The notes under the pieces were generated by a model. It was given only the letters and a program-made list of their open reading frames with translations. It did no database searches and was not told where the DNA came from. A DNA stretch of 64,000 bases from Clostridium zeae (GTDB lineage: Bacteria; Bacillota; Clostridia; Clostridiales; Clostridiaceae): NCBI RefSeq assembly GCF_017312485.1, contig NZ_BMBA01000002.1, positions 858,635 to 922,634 on the forward strand. Direction: 5' to 3'. The position numbers and the translations under genes were made by a program. Each line of letters starts with the position of its first letter. Positions within the stretch are counted from its first letter, which is position 1. This document shows, piece by piece, positions 9,283 through 18,086 of the stretch.

Positions 9283-9320
9283 AAAAAGGCTGTAGAGAGA
9301 TTAAACTCTACAGCCTTTTT
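9283..9320 (+). terminator. Hairpin terminator after HNH gene
   Basis: AAAAAGGCTGTAGAG pairs perfectly with CTCTACAGCCTTTTT across an 8-base loop. The U-run on the plus strand ends the HNH transcript; the A-run on the left could make it work in both directions. Confidence 0.9.
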
Positions 9321-9426
9321 GTTCATTCATAAAACAAGGTTTGAGGATTTAGTCTCTAACTATTAAGTTCAAAAATAAAATTTTAGTGGTAGCTATTATT
9401 ATAATTAGCTACCACCATAAAAACTT

Positions 9427-10331
9427 TTAATGTTTATCTATCTCATCTTTTAATATTATTACATCTTCTTCTTTCAATCCTGTTATTTCAACTACAAAAG
9501 AAATATCTGCTCCTTTACGAAGAGCATTCTTTGCAATCTCTTTCATCCCTTCAGCCTTTCCCTCAGCTTTTCCTACAGCTCTCCCTTCAGCTATGCCTTC
9601 AATTTTCCCTTCTTCTCTTGCTCCTTCAACCATACTTTTTTCATCTAGTATTTGCTTCATTCGAAGTTCAGCGAGTCTTACTGTTTCTGGATCTCTGCTT
9701 AGCATATCTAGCACCGTTATTGCTTTTCTTATTGCTGGTTCTCCCATTTCACTTACCCCCTTTTCTGGTTTAGTTAAAAATGCAAGCCACATATTTAAGC
9801 TATTATTAAGTTCTGGATTCTCATCTAAAAACTTTGGTAATTCTATAAAATGTATCTCTAATATATCTGTAAGTTTTGTCTTTTCTTCATCTTCCCATAA
9901 ATGATATGTTGTATGGTACTTTTTGCTATCAATATAATTAAAATTCAATATATTTATAGTTATAGTCTTATTTAAATTCTTATAATTTTCTCCCTTTTTT
10001 ATCTGATTTGAATACAATCTAGACCAGTAAAAAAGTGTTCTATTTATCATATTATATCTATTTATAAGCTGTATCTCCACATTAATGTGAATACCTTTTT
10101 CAGTTACTACTCTTACATCTAAAATTCCTATCTTATCGTCTACAGCTTCAATGTCAGATAATTTAGTGTCAACATATTCAACATGCTTTATTTTCTCTTT
10201 TTCAGTTCTCTCTAATAAGCATTTAAAAAACTTATTAGTATATACTCATTTTCTGGACTTCCAAATATTTTTTGAAATACCACATCGTTCTTAGGATCTA
10301 GAATCATTTTATCATCAAAATTAAAATCCAT
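9427..10331 (-). pseudogene. Rpn/PD-(D/E)XK nuclease-family transposase, frameshifted
   Basis: Second Rpn-family copy. The true start is ATG 10331 (MDFNFDDKMILDPKND, then VVFQKIFGSPENEYILISF). The frame is lost at about 10215-10235, where one base appears to be missing. The next frame continues as LLERTEKEKIKHVEYVDTKLSDIEA and stays open to the stop at 9427. Only the downstream piece from ATG 10080 (217 codons) is open. The C-terminal part has a short GKAEGKAEG-type repeat absent from the copy at 3011. The frameshift lies inside an inverted repeat (CTAATAAG and CTTATTAG around an A-run), a plausible slippage site. Rpn proteins are PD-(D/E)XK nucleases that promote recombination. This one should be inactive unless the shift is programmed. 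Confidence 0.8.
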
Positions 10332-10395
10332 TCTATCACTTCCTCTGTTAATAATATTTTACCAAATTTGATAGTCTTATTCTATAATCAGATAT

Positions 10396-10434
10396 TATAA
10401 TAGAAGAAAAAACTTAGATAATGTTAAATTATAG
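10396..10434 (+). pseudogene. 3' stub of a second HNH gene
   Basis: Thirteen codons reading YNRRKNLDNVKL-stop repeat the extreme 3' end of the HNH gene at 9237-9262 (NRRKNLEN), with almost identical DNA over about 25 bases. Like that gene, the stub is followed at once by a strong terminator. It is a remnant of a duplicated or replaced HNH gene, now next to the 5' end of the Rpn pseudogene. Confidence 0.6.
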
Positions 10435-10437
10435 TAT

Positions 10438-10475
10438 AAAAAGCCGCTAAAGTTATTTTTCTTTAGCGGCTTTTT
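10438..10475 (+). terminator. Hairpin terminator
   Basis: AAAAAGCCGCTAAAG pairs perfectly with CTTTAGCGGCTTTTT. It is left over from the lost HNH copy and also able to end minus-strand transcription from the Uma2 remnant. Confidence 0.85.
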
Positions 10476-10528
10476 CTCTACAAAGATTATCTCAATAGAA
10501 CTTATTCAAAAATCCTTCTTAACTCAAT

Positions 10529-10876
10529 TTATAGATTCTCAAAAATATTCGATTTAACAAGGTCATTTTCAAAGTAAATCTGAGGCTCTCCATATGTTAG
10601 ATTATATCCACATATTATACTTATATCTGGTTGAACTCTCTTTATTTCCTCTTGACCATCTTCAAGAATAATATAAAAAGTAGCTATATAAGGCTTACAT
10701 TCTTTTCCTTAGAAGAAGTTTCTAAACTCACTCGCAATATTCAGCACTATTCTTTGATGCTGAGCTGTAGGTGTAGCTTGCATAATTATTTCACCGTCAA
10801 TAAATTCTGCCCTATCTATATCCTTAGTTATTTGCAAAAATTCTTCATAGGTGTATCTTTTTCTTTGAGGTGACAT
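10529..10876 (-). pseudogene. Uma2-family (DUF820) nuclease, broken
   Basis: Starts at ATG 10876 behind AAGGAG (MSPQRKRYTYEEFLQITKD, then RAEFIDGEIIMQATPTAQHQRIV), the typical opening of Uma2 family PD-(D/E)XK nucleases. A TAA follows EFRNFF. Beyond that single stop the same frame continues with good family sequence (GKECKPYIATFYIILEDGQ, then VQPDISIICG) to a second stop at 10529. The C-terminal third with the catalytic lysine region is missing. So the gene carries both a nonsense change and a truncation. The frame can also be opened at 10903, but that start lacks a ribosome site. Confidence 0.75.
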
Positions 10877-11026
10877 TATGAAATTACTCCTTTCATATTG
10901 CAACTTTTGAATTCATTGTGCCACAAACTCAGTATCAACTAAATATTTTATACTATTTTCGTTTTCATAAATCATATATTAATGTTTTCCGCTTCTTCAT
11001 TAACTCTTGATTAAACTATTCTTATT

Positions 11027-11368
11027 TTAATCTTTTATCCCTTTTAATACATTATCCACCACTTCTTGCTGAACTAATACTTCTTCTAAGTCTATCTTAT
11101 TAGGATTAGTAGTTAACGGATAATCCTTAATCCAGTAGTTACCACTAATACATTTGCCTACAACTATCGGTTCATCAGGATTTTCATCATAGACTTCCTC
11201 TAAATCCTCATACTTAGTTAATACAACTATCCTTCTGCAGGGTTCATCAAAGGAATCATATATATTAAAGAAGCTATTATATGTATCAAAGCTCTTCACT
11301 GAAGTAACTATCCTTAAATTTAATCCTGACTTTTTAGCTAATTCTACTACATTTATACTATTATTCAT
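11027..11368 (-). CDS. Hypothetical protein, 113 aa
   Basis: Complete small gene with a good AAAGGA site before ATG 11368. The protein is acidic and soluble, with no signal peptide or membrane segment. It opens MNNSINVVELAKKSGLN, which reads like a helical DNA-binding or coiled start, and contains PDEPIVVGKCISGNYWIKDYPL. I do not recognise the family. It stands alone between the Uma2 remnant and a membrane methyltransferase, so context gives no role. Confidence 0.6.
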   Translation of the reverse strand: MNNSINVVELAKKSGLNLRIVTSVKSFDTYNSFFNIYDSFDEPCRRIVVLTKYEDLEEVYDENPDEPIVVGKCISGNYWIKDYPLTTNPNKIDLEEVLVQQEVVDNVLKGIKD

Positions 11369-11484
11369 TTAACCAATCCTTTTCTAACATGTATTACTCA
11401 ATGTCTTTATCACATTATACCCTTAGCTACTTATATTTAACTAGCATGTGTGAAATTAATATAATCCACTATAAAAACTATAGT

Positions 11485-12057
11485 TTAGAATATAAAAGGA
11501 ATCAAGGCCCAGCTTTCAGAAATATATTTATTATATTCTTCTCCAAACTCTTCTATTAAATATCTCTGCTCCTTGCGTATTTTAACAATGTAAGTTGATA
11601 ACATAATAATAAATCCTACTAATGAAGCGATAGTTCCTAAGGCAATAAATGTACCGAAAAAGCCGCAAACAATTCCTGTATAAATTGGATTCCTAACATG
11701 CCTATACGGACCATCTTTGACCAATCTTTGTCCTTCTACCCTTTGTATCGCCCCACTCCAATTCCTGCCTAAGGTTATCCTTGCCCAAATCGCAAAAGAA
11801 AGCGATATTACTAAAATTATTACTCCAAAATATTCAACTATCAAATTACGAGGTATTATCTCTTTCCAAAAAATAAAAGTTTTAAATCCAAATAATGTAA
11901 TTACAAATGATACTATAACCAAGCTTAAATGAAGCATCCTTTGGGTACTTTTTTGCCCGCTTGATAACTTTTTAACCTTTGATCGAGTATACATGGCAGA
12001 GAGTATCCAATACCCCCAAAATAATCCCCAAATATAATTAATGATAAATTTATTCAT
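11485..12057 (-). CDS. Isoprenylcysteine/phospholipid methyltransferase-like membrane protein
   Basis: 190 residues from ATG 12057, nine bases after AGGGAG (the longer frame from TTG 12066 lacks a separate site). There are four to five membrane segments and, in the C-terminal half, the conserved GQRLVKDGPYRHVRNPIYTG stretch followed by EEFGEEYNKY. This pattern defines the ICMT/PEMT superfamily of SAM-dependent membrane methyltransferases. Members act on isoprenylated cysteine, phospholipid headgroups or small thiols. Nothing here fixes the substrate. It is a single-gene unit; both neighbours are separated by more than 100 bp. Confidence 0.85.
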   Translation of the reverse strand: MNKFIINYIWGLFWGYWILSAMYTRSKVKKLSSGQKSTQRMLHLSLVIVSFVITLFGFKTFIFWKEIIPRNLIVEYFGVIILVISLSFAIWARITLGRNWSGAIQRVEGQRLVKDGPYRHVRNPIYTGIVCGFFGTFIALGTIASLVGFIIMLSTYIVKIRKEQRYLIEEFGEEYNKYISESWALIPFIF

Positions 12058-12394
12058 TATAACCAACTCCCTATATAACTTGGTGAAATCAAACTGTTAA
12101 AGTAATTTTATCATATTTTTTAGAATTTCATACTGAGAGAACTTCAATTATTCAGAATATATCTTCATATACCTATGAAAATAAATCTTTTTTAATATTA
12201 CTCTATTATTGAGCTATATAATACTAATTATATTTTATTTTCTAGCAATATTTATTATGCTATAATTATTACTAAAATTTATACTATCTAAAGAATTTAT
12301 GCTTATGATAGCTAGATAAGTCTAGGTACTATTTTGCATAGACTTATAGGAAAAGTGTAAATTCTATATAAAGAAGTTTCAAGGAGGTTGTAAG
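12058..12394. other. Divergent intergenic region
   Basis: 337 bp between a minus-strand membrane methyltransferase gene and a plus-strand metallo-hydrolase gene. It is very AT-rich, with several TATAAT-like words (for example TATAATTATTAC near 12260), but I could not assign a matching -35. No hairpin or small ORF is evident. Confidence 0.45.
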
Positions 12395-13036
12395 ATGGAA
12401 GTTACTCAAGTTTTAGAAAATGTATATAAAATTAATCATGGTATACCTAATGTACCTATAAATTTCAATCAATACTTAGTTGTAGGGAAAAAATCCTTAC
12501 TTGTTCACACAGGTAATTATATAATGGCTAAATCACTAGTTCCAAAGCTAAAGGAGCTTTTAGATGGTGGTTCACTTGACTACATTTTTGTATCTCACTT
12601 TGAAAGTGATGAATGTGGAGGTATAAATGTAATAACAGAAGCTTTTCCTGAAGCAGAAGTTATCTGTTCAAGCACTACAGATATGCAATTTAAAGGATTT
12701 AACCTAAATGCTAAGACTTTAGTTAAAAAGCCTGAAGAATTTCTTGAAACCGAAAGCTTATCACTAAAGTTTATTAAATACCCATCAGAGATGCATTTAT
12801 GGGAAGGCATCTTAGCGGTAGATACAAAAAGAAAGCTTCTATTTAGCAGTGACTTATTTATTCATTGGGATACAATGAAAGAGGTAGAAATTACTTCTGA
12901 TATTAAAACCGAAATAAACAACATAACCTTGCAGCAAATCCCATCACCTGAGGCTCTAGAATTTATTAAAAATACACTTTTAGCTTTAGATATTAAATAT
13001 ATAGCCTGTGGTCATGGTCCGTTTATAAATCTATAA
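12395..13036 (+). CDS. Metallo-beta-lactamase-fold protein, flavodiiron (ODP) type, stand-alone
   Basis: 213 residues behind a perfect AAGGAGG site. The metal motif is HFESDECGG (His68, Glu70, Asp72, Glu73), matching the HxExD pattern of the oxygen-binding di-iron (ODP/flavodiiron) branch and not the HxHxDH of lactamases. Later ligands are visible in MHLWEG, SSDLF and the terminal CGHGP. There is no fused flavodoxin or rubredoxin, and the protein is about half the length of FprA-type flavodiiron proteins, so an electron partner would have to act in trans. A role in O2 or NO reduction, or sensing, is plausible. The last His of HxExDH is Glu here, as in some sensor-type ODP proteins. Ends 80 bp before a strong terminator. 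Confidence 0.8.
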   Translation: MEVTQVLENVYKINHGIPNVPINFNQYLVVGKKSLLVHTGNYIMAKSLVPKLKELLDGGSLDYIFVSHFESDECGGINVITEAFPEAEVICSSTTDMQFKGFNLNAKTLVKKPEEFLETESLSLKFIKYPSEMHLWEGILAVDTKRKLLFSSDLFIHWDTMKEVEITSDIKTEINNITLQQIPSPEALEFIKNTLLALDIKYIACGHGPFINL

Positions 13037-13116
13037 AATTTATAAATCGTTATGACATAGTAATTTATAGATCCTAGCTCCTTTTAAATTTTATATTATA
13101 AAATTCAAGTTCTACA

Positions 13117-13151
13117 AATAAGGCTGCTGAAAAGTTCTCAGCAGCCTTATT
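13117..13151 (+). terminator. Hairpin terminator
   Basis: Perfect 14-bp stem AATAAGGCTGCTGA / TCAGCAGCCTTATT with a 7-base loop, ending the metallo-hydrolase transcript. Confidence 0.85.
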
Positions 13152-13304
13152 ATTTCTATCTAATTTATTTCACCTAATCAAATTAATTAGTGTCCTATTT
13201 TTCTACTATATCATCGGTTTTATCAAAGTAATATAGTCCATTTTGAGAAAAATACTATAAAAATTTTCATTATATAAATTACAATTACATTATATTTTTA
13301 TGCT

Positions 13305-13469
13305 TTAGTTTATTTTTTTCTTAAGAATCTCGTAAAAAGATATATTGTTATTATCTCTACTGTCTTTAATTTGTTTACTTGCTTGAACATATCTATCTTT
13401 TCTATTGTTAGATTCTCTCTGTTCTTTATATTTGCTAGTATTAGTTATAATATTTACCTTCATTTCCAT
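13305..13469 (-). CDS. Small hypothetical protein, 54 aa
   Basis: Reads MEMKVNIITNTSKYKEQRES, is rich in Lys, Arg, Asn and Ser, and ends FYEILKKKIN. I chose ATG 13469, five bases after GAGG; the longer frame from 13499 has no ribosome site. It has no membrane segment or cysteine. It looks like one of the many short basic cytosolic proteins of clostridia. I do not recognise it and the neighbours are unrelated. Confidence 0.45.
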   Translation of the reverse strand: MEMKVNIITNTSKYKEQRESNNRKDRYVQASKQIKDSRDNNNISFYEILKKKIN

Positions 13470-13647
13470 CACATCCTCAAATATAAATACGTAAAGCATT
13501 TATTTTTTGAGGGTAAAAAGTTCACAAATTAATAAATTCTTCTATTTTAGAAAATAAAATTTGTGAGTAGTAATGTTTGGTTAATGTATATTTATCTGTA
13601 ATAAAGACAATTATTTCTTAGAAATTCCAATAGCGCTTCATAAAAAT

Positions 13648-15093
13648 TCACTTTTCATCCTCATGTTTAAAATCTTGAACTTTTATTCCAGTATAATCAT
13701 CTGTAATAATCAAGGTTTCTATACCATATGGGGGATTATGCGCTCCCACAAAGGTTTCAACTCTAACTTTAAAGGTATATTTTCCATCTTTCTTCTCGGC
13801 ATTCAAAATTCCTGCATTCATATACTGTCTATATTCTCCATAATATTGTTTTATTGCCTCCTCTATGTATGGAGAGAGAGTATTCAAAGCAAGTTCTTGA
13901 CTATATTTATCACTAAATACGTAAGTAGATATAGGATTTCCGCTAAATTCTATATTAGTTAATGTTAACTCAGGCATACTTCTAAGTGGGCTTATATCAC
14001 TTATTTGATTATAGGAAATATCTAAGAATTTCAAGTTAGCTAATGAGCTTAATGGACTTACACTACTTATTTTGTTATTGCTCAAATTTAAAATAGACAA
14101 ATTTTTAAGTAAGCTTAATTCCTCTAAAGAAGTTACTTCATTATATGCCAATCTTAGTTTTTCCAAACTTTTTGCAGTTCCTATTCCTTTAATATTCTTA
14201 ATCTTATTGCTATCTAAATTCAAGGTTTTCAAATTCTCAAGTTTACCCAATGCACTAATATCGGTTATTTTATTTTCTGATAAAAATAAACGTACTAGCT
14301 TATTTATATTTTTTAAGGGAGTAATATTTTCAATTTGATTTCCATTTAAATATAAGTCAGTGAGTTCTACCAAATTACTTAACGAACTAATATCTGCAAT
14401 TTTATTTCCACTTAATTGTAGTGTCTTTAAAGCTTTTAAGTTTTTCAAAGGCTTTATATCAGTTATTTGATTTTCACCTAAGGTTAGTGAAGTCAAATTC
14501 ACTAATGAGTTTAATGGCTCTATATCTTCAATTTCATTACCATACAAATCTAAATCATTCAAGCTTATCAAACTTCTAAGAGGTTCTAAATTTTTTAATT
14601 TATTAAAAGATAAATCTAATACCTTAAGCTTATTAAGCTTTTCTAACGAGGTAATATCTTTTATGCCATCATACTGAAGTCTTAATTCTTCTATACCTAC
14701 TAAATTACCTACTGGACTGATATCCTTAAGTGTGTTGTATCCTAAATTTAGACTCACTAAATTTGTTAAGGAACTTAATTGACTTATATCACTAATCTTA
14801 TTAAACATTAAGTCTAATTTCTTTAGATTAATTAAATACTGGATTCCTTCTAACGATGATATATTCTTATTAGTTAAAGTTAATTCCTCTATATTCTTTA
14901 CATCATCTTTAGTTATATCGCCTTTTGGTTTACTTAATTTTTCTCTTATCCCTGCTTCTAAAGCTGTATCCTCAAAATAAACTTTTTCACTTTGTAGTAT
15001 ACTCCTACTCTCTTGCCCTTGTACTACCTTACCTTGAAATGCCATATTAAAAAAAACAAACATGATAACTACTAGCATATAATATTTTTTCAA
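13648..15093 (-). CDS. Secreted leucine-rich-repeat protein (internalin/SDS22-like repeats)
   Basis: 481 residues from TTG 15093, which sits six bases after GGAGGG; the upstream in-frame ATGs lack a site. Residues 1-25 form a signal peptide (KKYYMLVVIMFVFFNMAFQG). A cap region (FEDTALEAGIREKLSKPKGD) precedes about 15 leucine-rich repeats of 22 residues with the LxxLxxLxLxxNxIxDIxPL consensus of internalins. The C-terminal 100 residues form a separate beta-rich domain (GKYTFKVRVETFVGAH). There is no LPXTG, SLH or GW anchor, so it is probably released or loosely bound. It should mediate protein binding. Internal repeats make it prone to repeat-number change. Confidence 0.88.
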   Translation of the reverse strand: MKKYYMLVVIMFVFFNMAFQGKVVQGQESRSILQSEKVYFEDTALEAGIREKLSKPKGDITKDDVKNIEELTLTNKNISSLEGIQYLINLKKLDLMFNKISDISQLSSLTNLVSLNLGYNTLKDISPVGNLVGIEELRLQYDGIKDITSLEKLNKLKVLDLSFNKLKNLEPLRSLISLNDLDLYGNEIEDIEPLNSLVNLTSLTLGENQITDIKPLKNLKALKTLQLSGNKIADISSLSNLVELTDLYLNGNQIENITPLKNINKLVRLFLSENKITDISALGKLENLKTLNLDSNKIKNIKGIGTAKSLEKLRLAYNEVTSLEELSLLKNLSILNLSNNKISSVSPLSSLANLKFLDISYNQISDISPLRSMPELTLTNIEFSGNPISTYVFSDKYSQELALNTLSPYIEEAIKQYYGEYRQYMNAGILNAEKKDGKYTFKVRVETFVGAHNPPYGIETLIITDDYTGIKVQDFKHEDEK

Positions 15094-15227
15094 GGCTATC
15101 CCTCCATATAAAAGCATTTGTATATTATAGACTTTGCTTAATATATACAATTATGCTTAAAATGCAGTATTTTTAATATTTAGAGCTAAAATAAGAGATT
15201 TAGAGCTTTATTATATAATGATCTAGT

Positions 15228-15722
15228 CTATTCTGTTCTTCCTCCCTTAGAAAAAAACTCACCAATCTGAGGATGTTTTAAATATAAAAATATACTTCTA
15301 AAACCAAAGCTAGCAGCTATACCAGCATACAGAATCCATTCGGAAGCTTGGAAGGATGTATTAGTATTAATTCCATTAAAAATTGTTCTTATAAGAAACC
15401 TAAATAATACCAATGAAATCCATGCTATAAGTGCCTCTTTTCCTCCACGCATATACAACTTATTTTCTTTATAATAAATTTTCGTATATTTAGATTGTAT
15501 AACCCCTGCTATAAATCCTACTAGAACTGTTAGCATAACTTGAACCAACTGATTTGATGGGATAATTGATTTTGGCATAAAATTATAAGTTTCATAAATT
15601 GCAAATAACGGAATCAAAATAAAGGTTAATTTTCTGACCTTACGCTCTCCTAATTGCTGACTTATTATATAAATACTTAACGCTATAACTATTACTATTG
15701 TTGTTAATTGATTACCACTCAT
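15228..15722 (-). CDS. CcdC/DUF1453-like membrane protein
   Basis: 164 residues with about five hydrophobic segments. The protein begins with a membrane helix (TTIVIVIALSIYII), has a short basic linker (GERKVRKLTF), then three to four more helices and a cytosolic tail (KHPQIGEFFSKGGRTE). The pattern fits the CcdC/DUF1453 family, small membrane proteins sometimes linked to cytochrome c biogenesis in bacilli but of unknown job in clostridia. It lies downstream of the two-component system at 15.9-17.8 kb but is separated from it by a terminator, so it is probably transcribed alone. Confidence 0.6.
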   Translation of the reverse strand: MSGNQLTTIVIVIALSIYIISQQLGERKVRKLTFILIPLFAIYETYNFMPKSIIPSNQLVQVMLTVLVGFIAGVIQSKYTKIYYKENKLYMRGGKEALIAWISLVLFRFLIRTIFNGINTNTSFQASEWILYAGIAASFGFRSIFLYLKHPQIGEFFSKGGRTE

Positions 15723-15877
15723 GTTTTATTCTCCTCCATTTAAGCTTTTAAGAACTAATCTATAAATAATTATATTGATAGTATAAGAAAGTTTCGTCTA
15801 TCCAAAGGATGATTTTTAGAATTAGAAGCCTCTATCTGTAGATATACTTCTCAGAGTTTATAAAACTTTTCAATGAC

Positions 15878-15914
15878 AAAAGGTTGCTAATAAATTTACT
15901 TATCAGCAACCTTT
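15878..15914 (-). terminator. Hairpin terminator after LuxR-type regulator
   Basis: AAAGGTTGCT pairs with AGCAACCTTT, with an inner TAA/TTA pair. The A-run on the left gives a U-run in minus-strand RNA, ending the two-component operon. Confidence 0.75.
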
Positions 15915-15939
15915 TGGGAATTCAGTATATATCTAATTT

Positions 15940-16614
15940 TTATTTTACGATTCCTTGACGTATGGCAAATACTACAGCTTGAGTCCGTTCTTCAACCCCA
16001 AGCTTTTGAATAATTCGATGTACATGAGTCTTTACTGTCCCCTGAGATATATGAAGAATATCTGAAATCTCTGAATTACGGCGTCCATATGCCATTTGTT
16101 GCAGTACATCAATTTCACGGTCAGTCAAAGGTTCAGTAAGCTCCAAATGTTTAACAGACTCTGTTTCTATTTCATTTTGATCTGATATTGCTTTAGCCAA
16201 AGCTCTACTAGCTGTAGCCGTACGATATATAGCCTGACCTTGATGAACCCATCGGATTCCATCCACAAGTTCCTTTGTATCCGTATCCTTAAGCAGATAT
16301 CCTACAGCTCCAGCACGGATGCCATTAAACACATATTCCTGTACATCAAAAGTAGTAAGCAGCACCACCTTTACATCTGGTAATGATTTCAAAATGGTAC
16401 TAGTAGCTTCTATACCTGTAAAACTCGGCATTTGTATATCCATAAGCACAACATCAGGCTTTAAATTTATCACTGTATTAACAGCTGATTCACCATCAAC
16501 TGCTTCACCTACCACTTCCATATCCGCCTGAGAATCGATAATATACCGTAATCCCTGTACAATTATAGGCTGATCATCAGCAAGCACTACCCTTATTTTT
16601 TTGACCTCATTCAT
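15940..16614 (-). CDS. NarL/LuxR-family response regulator
   Basis: 224 residues. The N-terminal receiver domain (about 6-120) has the acidic pair in VVLADDQP, the phospho-acceptor Asp in DVVLMDIQMP, Thr in LLTTF and Lys in LLKDT. The C-terminal LuxR helix-turn-helix (about 155-220) is recognisable in LTDREIDVLQQMAYGRRNSE and GTVKTHVHRIIQKL. It acts as a DNA-binding output of the adjacent kinase, whose gene lies 46 bp upstream on the same transcript. The closest style is the LiaR/DesR group, which answers cell-envelope or membrane stress, but its target is not visible here. GGAGG precedes ATG 16614. Confidence 0.93.
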   Translation of the reverse strand: MNEVKKIRVVLADDQPIIVQGLRYIIDSQADMEVVGEAVDGESAVNTVINLKPDVVLMDIQMPSFTGIEATSTILKSLPDVKVVLLTTFDVQEYVFNGIRAGAVGYLLKDTDTKELVDGIRWVHQGQAIYRTATASRALAKAISDQNEIETESVKHLELTEPLTDREIDVLQQMAYGRRNSEISDILHISQGTVKTHVHRIIQKLGVEERTQAVVFAIRQGIVK

Positions 16615-16660
16615 CTATTATTTCCTCCATTAAAGTAATGAAATTGTTCATAAAATAACC

Positions 16661-17836
16661 TTACTCTTCCCTTAATTTTAATTCGCTTGGAAGAGTTGCC
16701 TCTATTCTAAGACCATGTGGTTTCTCTGGAGTAATATTGCAAAATCCCCCAAGTGCTTCACACCTTTCAATTATTCCTTTCATTCCGAAACCATAAGTTA
16801 GTGGAATGTCTCCTTTATGCTGACCATCATCAGATACTGATAAGACAATCTTATCACCTGTTTCTTTTATACGTACTTCAACGGATTCTGCATTTGAATG
16901 CCGTAAAATGTTTGTTATTGACTCTTGAAGGATCCTGTACAGAACTATACTAGTCTCTACTGGCCATTCGGAAACTTCAGAATCCTGATAAAAATCAAAC
17001 TTAATCGATGAACGGGCCTGTGTCTGAGAAACCAATCCCTTTAACGCTACAAGGCCCAATCCCATTTCATCATCTGACCATTCTTTAACTGCAAGTCGTA
17101 CTTCAGCCATTGTTCTTTTTGATATCTGCAACAATTTAGCTACTAATTCACCTGCTTTCTCTGGATCACTTTTCATCATAATCTCTAGTGCCTGCAATTG
17201 AACAATAAGTGATGTAAGTTGATGTCCAATACCATCATGAATTTCCCGGGCAAGCCTTGCTCTTTCCTCAAGGGCTGCATATCTCATTGAGTGTACCGAT
17301 GCCTCTTGAAGCTCCATATGGGCTTGTTGTAGTTCTCTGTGTGCTTCATTTAATTCCTGCAAATGAAGATTACTTGTTTGATAGGCTTCTCGACGAATTC
17401 TAATACTACGTATACCTAAAAAAATTCCTAACAAAGCTAAGAATGTATTGTAAATATCCCCTGAAGGATAAGTAATTAAAATTATTATTCCGATTATACC
17501 TACTGCAAGTATTATTGATAGTTTGTCATATTTTTTCCTTAAGGTGCCAAGTATCCATACCATTGGCCATAATAATCTTGAAGCCTGTATACCGTATCCA
17601 TACCTTAGTCCCAATGCTGATACTATGATTACTGACCAGACTAATATGTACTTTGTATTGTTCCACCATGTATCTTTAGCTAATATCAAGAAGATAATCA
17701 TTAATAATATCAAAAATAAAACAGCCTCAGGTATTAAGCCATAATGCTCTAATTCCTTGCGAGAAAAAAGTATTAGCGCAATGACTCCAATAATACGATA
17801 TCTCCACAAAGTAAATATTTTATTAATAAAGTTCAA
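16661..17836 (-). CDS. Sensor histidine kinase, HisKA_3 type (LiaS/DesK-like)
   Basis: 391 residues starting at TTG 17836 behind GGAAGTG. Residues 1-145 are hydrophobic with five to six membrane helices and no large extracellular domain, so it probably senses in or near the membrane. A coiled coil (about 150-190: NLHLQELNEAHRELQQAHME) leads to the phospho-acceptor helix EERARLAREIHDGIGHQL, and the ATPase domain ends GFGMKGIIERCEALGG. These are features of the HisKA_3/HATPase family that pairs with LuxR-type regulators, here the next gene downstream. An intramembrane-sensing kinase of this kind usually reports envelope stress; that part is inference. Confidence 0.92.
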   Translation of the reverse strand: MNFINKIFTLWRYRIIGVIALILFSRKELEHYGLIPEAVLFLILLMIIFLILAKDTWWNNTKYILVWSVIIVSALGLRYGYGIQASRLLWPMVWILGTLRKKYDKLSIILAVGIIGIIILITYPSGDIYNTFLALLGIFLGIRSIRIRREAYQTSNLHLQELNEAHRELQQAHMELQEASVHSMRYAALEERARLAREIHDGIGHQLTSLIVQLQALEIMMKSDPEKAGELVAKLLQISKRTMAEVRLAVKEWSDDEMGLGLVALKGLVSQTQARSSIKFDFYQDSEVSEWPVETSIVLYRILQESITNILRHSNAESVEVRIKETGDKIVLSVSDDGQHKGDIPLTYGFGMKGIIERCEALGGFCNITPEKPHGLRIEATLPSELKLREE

Positions 17837-17996
17837 GCTAGTTCACTTCCTTAAAGACCATATAAATTTATAAGTTTTACCTCTAACTATTTTATCAAAA
17901 CTAGAAGACACTGTCGTCTATCTATAGGTATATTTAATATCTATCATTATTTTACTTAGCTATAATTTTTACTCATGTTCCTTTTTAAAAATATAG

Positions 17997-18042
17997 AAAA
18001 AAGGATGCTACAGATATTAATTATCCGAACATCCTTTTTTAT
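17997..18042 (-). terminator. Bidirectional hairpin terminator
   Basis: AAAAAAGGATG and CATCCTTTTTT flank a 24-base loop. It lies just downstream of the SGNH hydrolase gene on the minus strand. Confidence 0.7.
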
Positions 18043-18086
18043 AATTCATAATAAAACCGTACTCTTATGGATGCACCAAGCTCCTT

